Assembly (NCBI GenBank): GCA_008704415.1
Contig: VXIS01000009.1
Span: 278,412 to 342,411 of the forward strand
Length of the DNA stretch: 64,000 bases
Origin: Sphaerosporella brunnea
Lineage: Eukaryota > Ascomycota > Pezizomycetes > Pezizales > Pyronemataceae
Direction: 5' to 3'
Shown: positions 23,201 to 35,284 of the stretch, piece by piece
Layout of the letters: each line of letters begins with the position of its first letter
How positions within the stretch are numbered: position 1 is the stretch's first letter
The notes under the pieces: generated by a model
Seen by the model: only the letters and a program-made list of their open reading frames with translations
What the model was told of the DNA's origin: nothing
The model's database searches: none
Made by a program: the position numbers and the translations under genes

Positions 23201-26200
23201 AAATTTATAACCACGGGCAAATCTTTCAGAAGCTCGCGCGCACGCCCAGAGAACTCTGACCCCGCCGGGGACGCCAGGTCATCGTCCCCGCCCAGAACAT
23301 CGCTCTTCCCGCGCACCCAGTCGGCTCACCCTGCCCCCCGCACAACCGACCAGAGCGTGCGGCCCGACTTCAAGAATCAACTTGCGCGCGAAGATTTTGT
23401 CACACGGTCAGCGTCGTCCGATACCAAATTATGAGAGCAGCGGAAGCCCGTGAAAGTGGCGGCCTGGACTAAGCGTTGTATCTGGGATGCATACTCTCAG
23501 TTATACCGGCTCCAGCATGGCTAAGTGTATGGCGGCTCGACTTCAAGTTCAAGCATTTCAGGCTTGGCTCAGTTCATGGAGCCACTTCGTAATGAGGGAA
23601 GCTCGCTGGAGTCCACACCTTAGTAGCACTGCAGCAGGCGTGTACTCATCATTGCAGGTGTGTCAGGGGGCCACAGTCCAGACACAGTGACCAGACGCTG
23701 AACTGCGAAAATCCTGCCAGGTCTGTGGCTTCGCTGAGCCCGTCCCCTTGCGTAGGGTCTCACACGCCTTCTTAAACTCGGCAGGGTGGCTTCGCGTCTA
23801 TGGCACCTGCACCTTTCCGCGCCCAACTCCTTTCACCGTGCCTTGATTTGGTGGTCCCACCGCGTTGCGGAAGGTGCGTACAGTCAGACGTGAGTTGAGG
23901 GCTTGGACCACGGACTCTGAGATCCATCTGTCTTCCTGGTCCAAAGCCTCATACCAAGAGGAAATTGAGAGCCAGGTACACCCTTGGGAAAGCTGCTCCC
24001 AGGATCCTTTAGCGGTTTCCATCGCATTTTAATTGTGGCACATAGCTTCGTCCATGCTGCCGGGCGTTGTCTTTCACGATGTCGTTGTCTTTCACAATGA
24101 ACTATGGTATCGAAATACCACCAAATAATCTCGTGGCACAGGTCAGTGGTGTTTCGGTCGTCCAAGATCTTGCGATGCGTCACAATGTATTAACGTGGAT
24201 CACGTGTACACGGTGGCTTCGAGAATGCGGACTTGCAGTTTGTATTGATAGTACGCACTGACCACGATAATTAGAGCCCGACACTGCTGATCAACTCAGT
24301 ATTTATTGATGGTAGTCGACACAATCTGGGTTGCTCGAAAGGCAGTATCGAATCAAGAGAAAGATAATGAATGTAGGAAAAGGTCGCAGGTTTTATAGCC
24401 AACGATGCCAAAGACATGATGTCAGAACATGAAGCCATGACTTGGTGGCAGATTCGTAAAACAAGGAAATGATGGTCATAACACCTACACAGTCTGCCTT
24501 GCCAATGCTGGAAGACCGCACCACGTAGTCACGAAAGGCGAAGAAAGCGGTACCGTAGAGCTAGGTGATTTCACCGGATTCAAAGCACGGTCGTTTTCGA
24601 GCAAACGCAGAGCGATTAAGTCGAAAGTAGTGTGGATGATGGTGGGGGATGACGCAAAGGCTCGAGCAAAAGTCGACTGCGGGCGGCGTGCGGAAATGTC
24701 GAGAAGGATGTGCGGTTTGCAACATCGTACAACCAAACAATCGTGACCCCGGCAGCACTAACCTGAACATGGCGCCCAATCTCAACTCCAGACGGAATAA
24801 ACGGACCGTAAAGCAGCTAATCTCGGGGGGGGGGGGGGGCGGCTGCCCTTTGCAGCGCACAAAATCCTGGCTCGTGGCCTCAATCCGGCGACTCGTAGCA
24901 GGCACCACCGTTATGAACAGAGAGCGGATCGGGGTGGCTGGAGATCATGTTCTCTTTGCTTTTGTTTGAAAGGGTTCAAATTTGAGGTCGGACAATCGAG
25001 AGCTTGTTTATGACAGTTTCGTTTGGCGGCGCGCGGAGACGAGTTTCGTTCCCGCCTTTTCGCCATCCATCTTCGGCTTGATTGCAGTGCGTTTCCTCGA
25101 AAAGGACCGGCTTTGGGTCCGCCAAACTGTGTCAGTAGCGACGCTGTACGGTAGAATACTGAAATCTTACCACCGATACTGTGACGTAGCTTTATATCTT
25201 TAGCAAGGAGATACACACGAAAGAAACCATTCTCATTGTAATAATCTCACATCCGCTGCTTAGACGCGACGATGCTTCCGCCTCCTCCACAGATGCTCGC
25301 AACTCTCGAGAGGACATTGTTGCCGCGAACAACAGATGCAGCGCGACAAGGCGGCGTCATCCAAGCGCACGTTGCGATGAAAGAAGCACCCGCAGCAGGT
25401 CCACCAGGTGAAGGATATGACGTTGTCGGGGCCGTTGTCTTTCTTTGTGCGGTGGCGGAGCGAGCACATGGTTGCTTTTGGTCGGGTTGTTGATCAGGTG
25501 TTGGTGGGCGTTTGTCATCGCCGGGCACTTGGCGTGGGTACTCATACCTCGGTCTTGACCTTACTACCGGCGTGGCCGATTTAAATGAACGCCGGTCGCA
25601 ATAGAATCTCCATCGTACGCGGCTCAATCGCAAAAAACCCACAACCACATCTCAAGCGGAATAGCACACCAAGCGAAGGGCCGTACCAGCCTTAGGCACC
25701 CCGCCGAGGTAGAGCGGCGCAGCTGGCATGCATACTCACGAACCTGAGCGCAGGCCCAGCCCCGCTGCTATTCCATCTGCATCCAGCATTGGGAGTCCTA
25801 CCGCCCCTGTTCCTGTCGAGAGTACCGTGCACGATCGACGTCTCTTGGAAAAACGCGGTGCAAGGTTCCGAACAAAACGTTCCACAGCGACACCGGCATG
25901 CCGGGAGGCAGATTCCGATTGTCATATGGATAGTTGAAGCCAGTGTTGAATCCACAGTTGCGCTCCCTGCGTAGAAGCGACCTCTCCCGCAACTCCCAGT
26001 CAATCTTCGATAGGGGTTTCTTCACAGAACCGCGGGCATCGAACCTGTCGCTGCCAGAGCAGCAACAACTGAAACCGGAGATACACCCGCCATCCGTGTA
26101 CACCTCTGCGAAACGGTAGGCACACCGGAAACTACAACCAGCGTTTGTCGCTGAAACTGGGTTTGGCCGAATACGATTTGTTTGGACGCCGCTACCACGC

Positions 26201-26541
26201 CGTTTTGCACCATGGGGAAAATCGCCATGACCTCTGAGAAGCAACGCTTGCGCTGAAGTGAAGGCGCCATTCAGCCGTCGCTGTTCAACGCGTCACGTCT
26301 CGGTGCGGGAGAGGGTATGTGTTCAATCACGTGAACTATACAGCATGCTGTACCCCAGTTCTCGGCATCAACCTGGGTCCCAGCTCTATATCGCTGAATG
26401 CTTGCGCCTTGCGCGGACTTACCTGTAACAGTTCAGCATCGTAACCGGGAGATCCACACAAGTGGAAGGAAGCCAACCCTAAACCGGGTAATGAAAGTGG
26501 CAGATTATAATGATGTGCCAGGTGTCGAGAGGCGAACAAAT
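20201..26541. other. Gene-poor stretch
   Basis: No recognisable gene on either strand. The longer frames (20525-20992 plus, 22497-22844 minus, 25247-25648 minus, 25798-26244 minus) have no domain I know, overlap open frames on the opposite strand and show no introns. A 13-G run at 24826-24838 and the inverted pair at 24.6/25.1 kb are the only clear structures. Confidence 0.4.
24560..25140. repeat. Diverged inverted repeat, arms about 500 bp apart
   Basis: The plus strand at about 24560-24640 (TTCAAAGCACGGTCGTTTTC, GAGCAAACGCAGAGCGATTA) matches the reverse complement of about 25060-25140 (CCAAAGCCGGTCCTTTTCGA, GGAAACGCACTGCAATCAAG) at roughly 70%. Read towards each other, both arms encode GLIAVRFLEKDR-like peptides. 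This is either an inverted duplication of a coding fragment or the arms of an old element. Confidence 0.5.
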
Positions 26542-27860
26542 AAAAGAGACCCCCAACGGCACTTTCCCTGTGTAAACAGTTATTCCTTGTGATAAGCCAA
26601 CCGTTGGACCGAAAGCTGTATGCCACCACTGTGCTACCCGCCAGGTGCTCGTCCTCCTCGCCGTGCACTGCATTCAGCTCAACCAAATGTGCCCATGTGA
26701 ACGCTGGCGCCGGAAAGCTGAACTCACGCGTGCATGGGCGAGCGCCTCAAAAACAGGGACCTAACCCACGCCCTGTCCCCCGTGCAAACGGCTCTTTCTG
26801 AGAGGAAACAACCCACGGACCGAATGTTGCCTGCGCTGCAGATTGCTCTTGATCTCGGCCCTCTCACTCATTCCCGGATCCAGGCGAAGTCATGACGCTG
26901 CTCTTGCAGGGGATTCTGGCCGCAACAGGCTCAACGCTCACACCCTCGGTTCGAAGCTCAACGGAGGCCTTCTCTGGGCGGCGGCGTCACCAACGACTAT
27001 AACAGGTCAAGATTGAGAGGGATGCCAGACATGAGAGAAAATACCTATAGCTCGCAGGCAAGTTTAGTCAACAGGGACCCAACACACGCCCTGCTCCCGG
27101 TGCCAGCAGTTGCGGACCCTAACCCACGGACCGATCGCGATGGCTGTGGTGGATAGCCTCATTCGTGTAGTGCGCTCACGTTTTGTTCGTTCCCTGAGTG
27201 ACAGGTTTGTACTCTGCAACAACGCGAGCCGGCGAATTTCGACTGCGTTCAGATAGATGAGGCATGTTGCACATCGCAGCGCAACAACGTCATATCTGCG
27301 GGAAGGAAACAATATCTGGTCGGGGTTGAGACGCGTGCAAGGAATTGGACAACATTCCTTGAGCTCATATGCGAGCTCGAGAAACAGGGACCATACACAC
27401 GCCCTGTTCCCCGTGCAAACAGTCATTCCCTCTGAGAAGGAAGACCCACGGACCGAATGTTGCTGCATATCAAACTGTCCGCCAACGCCGGGATGCCGGC
27501 GGAGTCGACACCAGGCACCTCGAAAAGGTCTTCGTAAGGAGAGTTCCCATCTGGTCATGTCAGCCATAAAATGCGCGTCGTGGAGATGATGAGCGAAAGC
27601 AGAAAACCAATCGCACTGTCACGCTTGGTATTCCATGAAGTCGCGATTCATGCGCGTTGCATGGATTAAATTACACGGAGATGGTCACCAGACGATGTCG
27701 GCGCACGTACATTGCGTCTGTCGCTTTTCCGCGCGTAACGGTTCTGTGGTGCGTCCGAGGTCCGCACGACCCGGCGAGCTTTAAAAACAGGGACTATACA
27801 CACGCCCTGTTCCCAGTGCAAACAGCTGTTTGTCGGAAACAATCCACGGACCGGTTCGAT
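26542..27860 (+). repeat. Double-hairpin repeat array (5 units)
   Basis: Unit cores lie at 26542-26612 (diverged), 26752-26830, 27070-27135, 27383-27463 and 27786-27860, spaced 210, 318, 313 and 403 bp. Stem 1 (AACAGGG ... CCCTGTT) is intact in the last two units; single changes in its right arm occur at 26771-26777 and 27089-27095. The tail CCCACGGACCGAATGTTGC is conserved in several units. Two spacers near 315 bp, together with the 316-bp spacing at 4.1 kb, point to a tandem unit of about 315 bp that has since diverged. Peptides such as THALFPVQTVIPSE recur in the plus frames, but stops and length changes around them argue against a protein. Confidence 0.75.
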
Positions 27861-30800
27861 CGCCAACAACACCAGAGTCCTGGTGGCTGCCCACTGTATA
27901 TCACAGTTCGGTTTCTGACGGGTCGGATGGAACCAAGGAGACACACGGGTGACCGTCAAGCGAATACGAAGTCGTTTGTGTGTCCGCAGCTGTCCCGCGG
28001 CCGAGTAGCAACATGCTCGAGCGCGGTGGAAGCGAGATCGGAGGTGCAGCGTGTTTGCGCTTGTTTGGCGGTGACGGCGAGGTATCATGCTACGTGACGA
28101 CGCCGCGGAAGCAACACTGGGGGAGGGGCGGATCGGGTATGGTGCTGCGCGACGCGAGGTTAGCGCACGAGTGAAGAGGTGACCGCGGAGGGCAGGTGAG
28201 GTTTGTGGCAAGGGAAGAAGACGCAGCGGTGTGGTGGGTGGTGACGCGCACATGTTACGGCTCACTGGCAATCGGCCGTGCCGTTGCGTGCGGGCAATGC
28301 CTGCCCTGGCACTAGGACTCCGCGAGATACCATATCCTTCCGCCGCGATGTGGGTATAACGACTTCCAGACGCTCCCACCGACATTCCCCTTTAGCGGCG
28401 TCGGCAACCACCACTGGGAAATCCTGCGATCACGTACGCATCAGGAATGATCGCCAAATCTCCCCCGTACCCTCCGTTGCAATACGCGTCATATGGCAAC
28501 GTAAATTCGAAACGAGTGAAGCAAGGCGCACCAGCGTGGTGAGGGAATGTTAGCTGCGTGCTGCGAGAAGCACGTTGTGGCAGGTCGGTGAGCTCTCCGC
28601 CTAGCTGACCGACTCCGGGAGCAGAAGGGTGCGTTGCATGGTGCCCTGCGCCGCACCCTGCGCAGCGTGTTCGCCGACGACTGGGCCTCTCTGCGTGCGG
28701 CAGCCAAGCCGCAAGAGACGCAACAGCGGCTGGAAGGCATTGACCATGCCACCACCAGTCAGGACATTCCGAATACGCGACAACGGAGCCGGACGAAGTG
28801 GATCCGGACTGGGTAGGCGACCCGGCAAGCCCCTTCCGCCGAACGCGGAGCTGACCAAGAACGACGCAGGAGGATGACAACGAGCGGCGGCGCGTCTCCA
28901 GCAATCAGGAGGGAACTGCCCGACCGCGAAGGCTGCACCCAATACCAGACAGGGCGGTGGGGGCGGAGATCCCGCTTGAGCTCACGGCGCGTGAGGACAA
29001 GCAAGCCGGAAACGAAGGCTGCATGAAAGAACAACCAATCTGCGGGTGCGAGAAATGTGTGCCGGAGAGCAAGCTTCAAGGCGCAGCGGTGGATGGCCGG
29101 GCACTCAACGTGCATATATTCATCTAGAACGTTCCCTCGAACTATCTAGTTTCACCCGATCTTCTGCTGCATTCAAAACACCCCGCCGGTGGCCCCGCAA
29201 GTGATGCATCGTGATGCAGATCCCCGGGAATCTACCACGCGCGGAGTGTCATCCACCAACCAGCCGTCAATGCAGGCCTGCCGGCTTGCCGCTCACTCCG
29301 GGACCGCACAACCACTCGCCTACCGACTCTGGTTGTCTCCGCAACCGCTGTCACTGCCTACAGCAACAACATCTCTCCTTGCCGGCGCACAGTCGTCCAA
29401 GTTTCCTGTCAAGAAACGCACGAGACAGTGAGATTTCCAAAGCCAACCCAGCCAAGCTCTGCTGGGCGGTGGCCGGCAGTACCTGACCGCCGACCGCGCC
29501 GTGCTTTGCTGCGTCCAGATCGACGCCGGCAAATTGTCGACGCGTGGCGCAGTTCCGTCAGCGTTGTGGGTGGTACGTGACCGCACACCGGCGGGCATGC
29601 ATTTCATCGCGCCGAGCGTGTATACGGCCTTCGCCTGAACCCGTCACCACCGCGCCGGTTGGGCCAGAAAGCCGCCACCGCTGCTCCGCGTCGTCTACCA
29701 GCCATGCGGCATCGGTCCGTCACTACGGCGCGTTTATTTGAGCGCAAATGTGCGGGGACGAAGCACGCTCAGAGATAGCGACTCACTGCGGCCGGTAGCA
29801 TCGTAGTTCGCCATGACCCGTCGCCGTGTCCTGCACCTCACCGATGATCAGCAACGCAGAGGTTACCTGTATTCCTCCGGGATGCTCAAGCTTGAACATT
29901 GCAGGCAGTTCGTCTGCTGGCCACTGAGTTTCCGCCGGCATGGACATTTGCAACGCAGGTTGCGCACGTGAACATTTTTTCCGTCCCCATGCCGGTTGTC
30001 GTTCGGGTGTACACGGCGGGATAGAAGCCGATACGTCTGCGGTATTGACATTGTGGCATCTAGACCGTATCATCGCACTCACTGCTCTCGGCGCGAAATT
30101 CACACAGTGCGTCAACTGCAAACCAACCGAGATGGTACTTCATCTCTCATCTTGCATGTCACTCATTCGCGGTCTCCACGGTTGCATCGTCATCGCCGAT
30201 TGATGCTGCCTCCCTGTGACTCCATCTTCGCCGTGAGCTGCCGTAAGTGTGTGTCCGTGCGGAACGCGAGCGACTCCACAGGCAGCTCAAAAGCAGCCGG
30301 CGCAAGCTCGCCAGGATCTCTGCAGATGCCCTCGCGACCCAGAGTCAGACAGTCGGTGGGTGCATGGAAACCCTGTAGGCGGATATCAGTAACAGCGCGG
30401 CTTGCGAAGACAAGGACATTCCACCCTCAGTCCCTGCAGAGTGCGACGCCACAACTGCACGGGCTCGGAAAAGTGGTCCTTCAGCGGTTCTTTTTGCGCA
30501 TGGTCGATGACGTTCACAACGACTGCCGCACGAATTCCACCCCACATCCCGGGGAGGTAACAGTCGACTGCATCGTGTCCGTTTTCAAGTTCGACAACCA
30601 CGTTTCCAGTACCCAGCTTGCGGCCCTGGATGAAAAAGTCCGGCGCCCTGAAATGATCCGCGCAGCGAGGTTCGAAACGTGGTATTGCTGATATGCACAC
30701 CCGTTAGCACCAACACCGGACGGCACTTCGGTGAAGCGGCAAGGACCGGTAGCGGTCTTGAAGGTTCCGCGTTCCCCGTCCAGGTTCTCACAGCTAGCGT

Positions 30801-31742
30801 CGGAATCGCCAGCACCCAGCCGCAGCGCTTGTTTTGCGACCCGTGGTGTTGGTAGTCGCGCATGGGAAGAGTACGATCGCAAGTACTCGACCACCTGAGA
30901 AGTGTCGACGCGTCTCCAATCACTGAGCACCCGTCCCGACTCGCTGCGATGCCCACTCATCGCACATGTTGCGACGCACTTATTCACACTGGCAATACGG
31001 GCCCACGCATGCCCGTCCTGCCATCATTGGGTCGCGATCGAAATGACTCGGCGCACGCTGCTGCTGCCCTGGCGCACCACGACTCAAGCCGGCAGGTTGA
31101 CGCACCTCGCATTGTTCTCCGGTGTGCGCACTGCGCGGGTACACGCGTGAGCTGCGGACCGACGGCGAACTGTGAGTGCGCCCAGCCAGATGCCGGCCGC
31201 GTTACCGACCGTACGTATCCGGTGCGAGCCACCAGAGAACTTGTGCGGAACGCGGCTGGATTGGAAGCATTTCCTGCGTCAGGAATTTCCCGCGAGGCAT
31301 GGTAAGCACCGGGACTAGGAAGCCTTTCCGGGGCCGGCTGCACTGCACGAGTGTTTCAAGCATTGTTGCCAGGGTCTGTAGACGACTCGCGCTTCTTGAT
31401 CGTCGCTGCGGGGCCGGGACGTAGGTTGGAGAGTCGTCCGTAACGGCATATGTGGTTGCGGGTTGCTTTGACAGGCATCGAAGGTAGTTCTCCATCGCCA
31501 CAACCAACGACCAACACCACCTTCCGACAACTTGTACGTGATATTGTAATTTTCACAAGTCGGTGGCGGGGGCATACTCGTTGAAGCAAGTCCACGATCC
31601 CGAGACTTCGGTTGCACATGTGGCTGTCCGCTCGAGCACACTGACAGTTGAACAAACGCCGAAACCCAGCAAGCCGCAAAAAAGTGATAATATAGTGGAA
31701 AAAAAAGACAAAAAAAAAAAAAACAAAGTAGCTCTGACCCCC
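27861..31742. other. GC-rich gene-poor stretch
   Basis: Several long frames overlap on both strands (27666-28385 minus, 28392-28904 minus, 29996-30691 plus, 30514-30987 minus), as expected in GC-rich DNA. None contains a domain I recognise. They could be remnants of a transposon coding region, but I cannot show that. A run of 13 A (about 31711-31723) lies behind the stop of the next gene. Confidence 0.4.
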
Positions 31743-32405
31743 TCATCCCCAAAAATACCCCAACCTCCTCTCTTCCAACACACGGACAATCGGCGCGCGG
31801 ATGCCGGCCTCGCGCAGCCTCGTGCGCAGCGAGGCACGGCCGAAGTCCGCCCTCCCCGATGCGCCGGGCACTGGCTTCGCCAGCTCGTCCAAGTCGCGGA
31901 CAACTACAAACGTCAACATCTGGGAACAGGTTACACCAGATAACAGCGAGCACTCACAATGGTCCGCGTGGTCGTAGTAGCAGGTGCGGCCGACCCGGAT
32001 GCGGCCGAAGTTGTCGGCGGCTGGGCGCGCGGGCCAAAACGTGGTCCACGTGACCCCGGACATGGTGTTGGGGCGGCGCCGCGGGAAGTTCCGGTGCAGC
32101 CATTGCTCCTCCTCGCTGGGCGTGGCCGTCGGCGCCTCGATCGTCAGGTCGATCGGGTTGGCCGCGGTGCCTGGTGGCGGCGGAGAGGCTGCGCGCTGCT
32201 TGTTGCGCGCGGGATCGGAGTCGTGGGTGAGGTCGATGGGATCGGCTGCAGAGCCGGATCCGGCCCGCTTCGGCTTCTTGCAGGCGCGGGGGCAGGGCGT
32301 GGGGTTGTAGTCGTCGTCGTCGTCGAGGTCGCACGATGGCGAACGAGAGCGCTTGTGCGAGGTGTGTGGGGGCGGCGGGTTGCGTTCAGTTTTGGGAGTC
32401 GTCAT
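31743..32405 (-). CDS. Hypothetical basic/acidic protein with two SUMO-interaction-like motifs
   Basis: The uninterrupted frame is 220 codons. The N-terminus holds basic clusters that could be nuclear signals (KRSRS, KKPKR) around an acidic DLDDDDDY stretch. Two copies of a DPIDLT/NPIDLT motif follow; the first is flanked by acidic residues (DPIDLTHDSD). A hydrophobic IDLT core beside acids is the form of SUMO-interacting motifs in SUMO-targeted ubiquitin ligases, but no RING is visible. The C-terminal half (WLHRNFPRRRPN ... GRTCYYDHADH ... RLREAGIRAPIVRVLEERR) is not a family I know. A likely intron runs from 31957 to 31904 (54 nt, GTGAGT donor, GTTGAC branch-like site, TTTGTAG acceptor). 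It is in frame and has no stop, so the spliced product would be 202 residues. A TATA box lies 51 bp before the ATG. Possibly a nuclear protein; the function is open. Confidence 0.7.
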   Translation of the reverse strand: MTTPKTERNPPPPHTSHKRSRSPSCDLDDDDDYNPTPCPRACKKPKRAGSGSAADPIDLTHDSDPARNKQRAASPPPPGTAANPIDLTIEAPTATPSEEEQWLHRNFPRRRPNTMSGVTWTTFWPARPAADNFGRIRVGRTCYYDHADHCECSLLSGVTCSQMLTFVVVRDLDELAKPVPGASGRADFGRASLRTRLREAGIRAPIVRVLEERRLGYFWG

Positions 32406-32455
32406 GGTGGTGGATGCGCGAAAGGATTGGAGCCACGAACTTTTTGAATCCCGGG

Positions 32456-32463
32456 TTTATATA
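32456..32463 (-). promoter_or_regulatory. TATA box of the 31.7-32.4 kb gene
   Basis: TATATAAA on the minus strand lies 51-58 bp before the ATG at 32405, a normal position for a fungal core promoter. Confidence 0.6.
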
Positions 32464-32869
32464 CCAGTCGGGGAGCACCCTGCGCGGCCCCATTGACGCT
32501 CATCGTGCGGCTGGGTGCCATTCACGCTGGGCTGGGGCTGCGGTCAATGTCACTCGGCTTTGCGGAGCTGCAAGGCCGGATAACCATGCCACGCAGTCAC
32601 GCCGACAATGCTCAGCTTACCCGGCCTGCGAGTGTGGCGGCGACAAAAGCGCGGCGCTGTAATGCGGAACGGTGCATCCAGGGTGACCGCAGCCGTGCCT
32701 GCGATTGATTCAGAGCCGGTCGAGCCCCCGGTCAGAGTGCTGAACCATGGATGGGGTTTGCCCAAACCCGAGCGAGTGATTCGCCCAGAGCGCGTCCAAC
32801 CCCGGGCCGACGGCAAACCCACATCCCGCCCCCGAGCGAGTGCCGAATCCCGCGTCAGCCAATTCCCAC

Positions 32870-33235
32870 GGATGACCAATGCGCGAACCCGATCCGCCAT
32901 TCTGACGTAAACTGCGCACAATCGGTGTTGGTTACTGCCTCTGCCTTGAAAGTGTCAACGTTCTGGCTGAACTCCCGTTTCCTCTGTGGGTCCTCATTTC
33001 TCGTTGGACAGTTTCGTTTCATGTGGCCCATCATTCCGCCGTACCAGCAATTGAAGCGTTCTCCTTTTTCAGCTTGCGAATACATCGCCGCATCTGTCGC
33101 TGCCGCATCCCTCGATGCTGCGACCGTTGAAGCAAGAATTGATCTCTCACACCGATATGGACGTGCCTTTCGCAAAAGAAATGCCCAGATCGCCGATTCT
33201 CGCCACGAACATTGACATTGCGCAACCAACAACAC
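32870..33235 (-). pseudogene. Retrotransposon gag relic with damaged zinc knuckle
   Basis: The minus-strand frame encodes an Ala-rich linker, then FNCWYGGMMGHMKRNCP at 33052-33005. This is a C-x2-C-x4-H-x4-C zinc knuckle whose second Cys is Gly (codon GGC, one base from TGC). A charged tail follows (NEDPQRKREFSQNVDTF). The Gag N-domain and pol are missing. The layout resembles the C-terminus of the copia-type Gag at 52.9 kb, so it is probably an old fragment of a related element. Confidence 0.55.
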
Positions 33236-34018
33236 TAAAAGGAAAGTGACAGAAGATCCAGATTTTTAAGAGAATATACTAGACAACCGAAGGAAGAATA
33301 TATTCGCAATATAGGGTGCAGTTTGCCTCGTCGTGGCTTAAGGTGTCCATCCCACCCGCGCAAGGAGTTTACATGTTTGTCGAAAACAGAGGGCTCTACC
33401 CGTTCCACAATATCAGCACAGCTCCCAATGTCTCCTCCGCCAAAGGGTGAAAATAGATTCGTGCCTTGGTGCTCTACTCAACTCATCTCACCTCCTTGCG
33501 TCGACAACATAAACATATTCATTCACTTGCCGGAATTTCGCAGAGTACACTCATTGGCTTTGCAACCTCCTCATGTTTACCAATGTCCTGTAGGCGGGTA
33601 GCAATCCCCCACCGTCATTTTTTTCACGCCGAGAGAGTGTGGTGGTGGATGACGTCCTCATGCTTGGTGAGATATGCGACTGGTGGTTTCTTATGGCCAG
33701 AACGTCGTACAGTTCAACCCTGTTTAAACCTGGGATTGTCGTTGGTATTGATGGACACGAGCCAGCTTGAATCAATCCACCGAGGTTCACTCGAGCTGGC
33801 TTGACGCCTACAGACGGAGTCTGGGGATTGCGTCCGAGCTTGGTTGCAGGTCGAGCTGTTCCCGTTAGGCGCAAACCATTGTGGGGAGTGTTGGAAAGCG
33901 ATGGCCATTCGCTTTCCGCCAAGCCACGATACATGGCAGCTGTTCACTTCACCCAATACTAACGGCAAAAAGTTAAGTCTGGTAGTACTTACCTTACCCG
34001 GCCCCAACCCCGCGAAAC
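33236..34018. other. No recognisable gene
   Basis: Short frames only. Near 33750-33860 a sequence of the GATGGACACGAGCC / CTCGAGCTGGC type occurs. It resembles the GGCTCGAGCC-rich, TGTCCATC-ending pieces at 34.5, 36.1, 54.9 and 57.7 kb and may be the end of a small element. Confidence 0.35.
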
Positions 34019-34098
34019 GATCTTGCAGAGATTCAAACCCAGGACGCTGCAGTCGCCCCGAGACCGAATCAATGCTCCACCGCTAGGCCACCAAGACC
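34019..34098 (-). tRNA. tRNA-like relic
   Basis: On the minus strand GGTCTTG (5' end at 34098) pairs with CAAGATC (ending at 34019) over seven positions with one G-T. TGGCCTAGCGG matches the A box consensus. The B box reads GGTTTGAATCT, two changes from consensus, the T stem has a mismatch, and no T run follows. The length (80 nt) and the extra bases between anticodon arm and T arm fit either a short intron or a class II tRNA. I regard it as a decayed tRNA gene or tRNA-derived element. Confidence 0.45.
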
Positions 34099-34099
34099 T

Positions 34100-35284
34100 G
34101 TGATGTTTTTTGATGCGCGAGACTAAATGATAAAGAACCCACCACAGGTCGCATCATCATGTGCGTCGCCTACCCCTATCCAACAGCTTTAGTCAGCAGC
34201 ATTCGGCGTCTCCCCCAGCGGAAGCAATCACCACATCTGCGGTGGCAATGCATCCGTCGATTCGTGTGCCATTGCTCTGCTGGCGAAAGGTGCGCTCGCT
34301 CGAAGTTGGTAGTTGTGGGGCGTTGCAAGGTAGTAGGTAGGCTTGTGTGGAAAGGGAGTTGCGCGCCAGCAACAAGCGACTCGAAGTTTCTATCTGACGC
34401 AATCAATTTTGATTTTGATTCCCATCAACCCTCGCGATGAGAACCTCCCATCATGCTGAAGACTGGAGCTGGCTCGAGCCGATCCCCCACACTCAGCTCA
34501 AGGCAGCTCGGCTCGTCTCGGCAGCTTGAATTTCCAGTGCGAGCTGGCTCGGCTCGTGTCCATCGCTAGTCGTTGGTGATGCACGCAAACCAGACTCTAC
34601 ACGTTTGTAGTTGGAACATAACACCCGTGGCGTCCTCGGTAGGCTAATTGCAACTTGAACACACACCATCACCCGCATATCTGTTCACTCGTGAGATGTC
34701 ATTCGCAATGGACACATAGCTTGGGCCCGGGGCTACAGCCATTGCCGGGCTGGCTAGCTACTCCGCATGAAACACACGCGAGATTCAAACGGGTGGGGGA
34801 TATTGTTATCTCGGCCATCCGGGTGCAGGGCATACGGTTACGGGTCAGGAATGTTCCAATTTCTAAAGACTTTAACAGTTACGGTTGACAATCAATGGCC
34901 GGACACCCGTCAGCTAGCGTGGTGGGAGAGCAATCGTTCACGCTGTGCCTGACTCCGAGTGCGATGATAGGCTTTGCGGTGGCGATGTCTTCTCACCTAC
35001 GCATGTGGTCCGAAAACCGACAACACTGTGGACGCGCCCCGTTGCATTACATCATGCCCGCAGCAGCTGCTTGCGCTCTGGGCAGTGCGCATTTTCCCAG
35101 TGTTTTCGAGGAACGAACACAGTAACGTTTCCAATACCAAGCCGGATTGGTGAAGGTTGAGATTTAAAGTCACATTAAATATCATGCATAACTTGACAAG
35201 GGTAGTTTCAAGCCAGCGTTGTCAGCGCGCCACCACCATCGGTGGAGGGGATTATTCAAAATCCCAACTCGCACGTCTAAACAC
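34100..35284. other. No recognisable gene; GGCTCG-rich element end
   Basis: About 34460-34568 contains repeated GGCTCG/CGAGCC and ends in TGTCCATCGCTA, a module also seen at 36.1, 54.9 and 57.7 kb. The rest shows nothing I can name. Confidence 0.4.

Noticed and set aside
24826..24838. Run of 13 G
   Set aside because: A homopolymer of this length may be real or an assembly effect; nothing around it gives it meaning.
27369..27569. Repeated peptide THALFPVQTVIPSE in the hairpin units as a protein family
   Set aside because: Stops and length changes surround it in most copies, the minus strand is equally open, and the conserved bases are explained by the hairpins.
27666..31305. Several 120-240 codon frames in the GC-rich stretch
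   Set aside because: Overlapping open frames on both strands with no recognisable motif. GC content alone explains them.
33844..34086. Frame ending in CRDSNPGRCSRPETES
   Set aside because: Antisense translation of the tRNA-like relic at 34019-34098.
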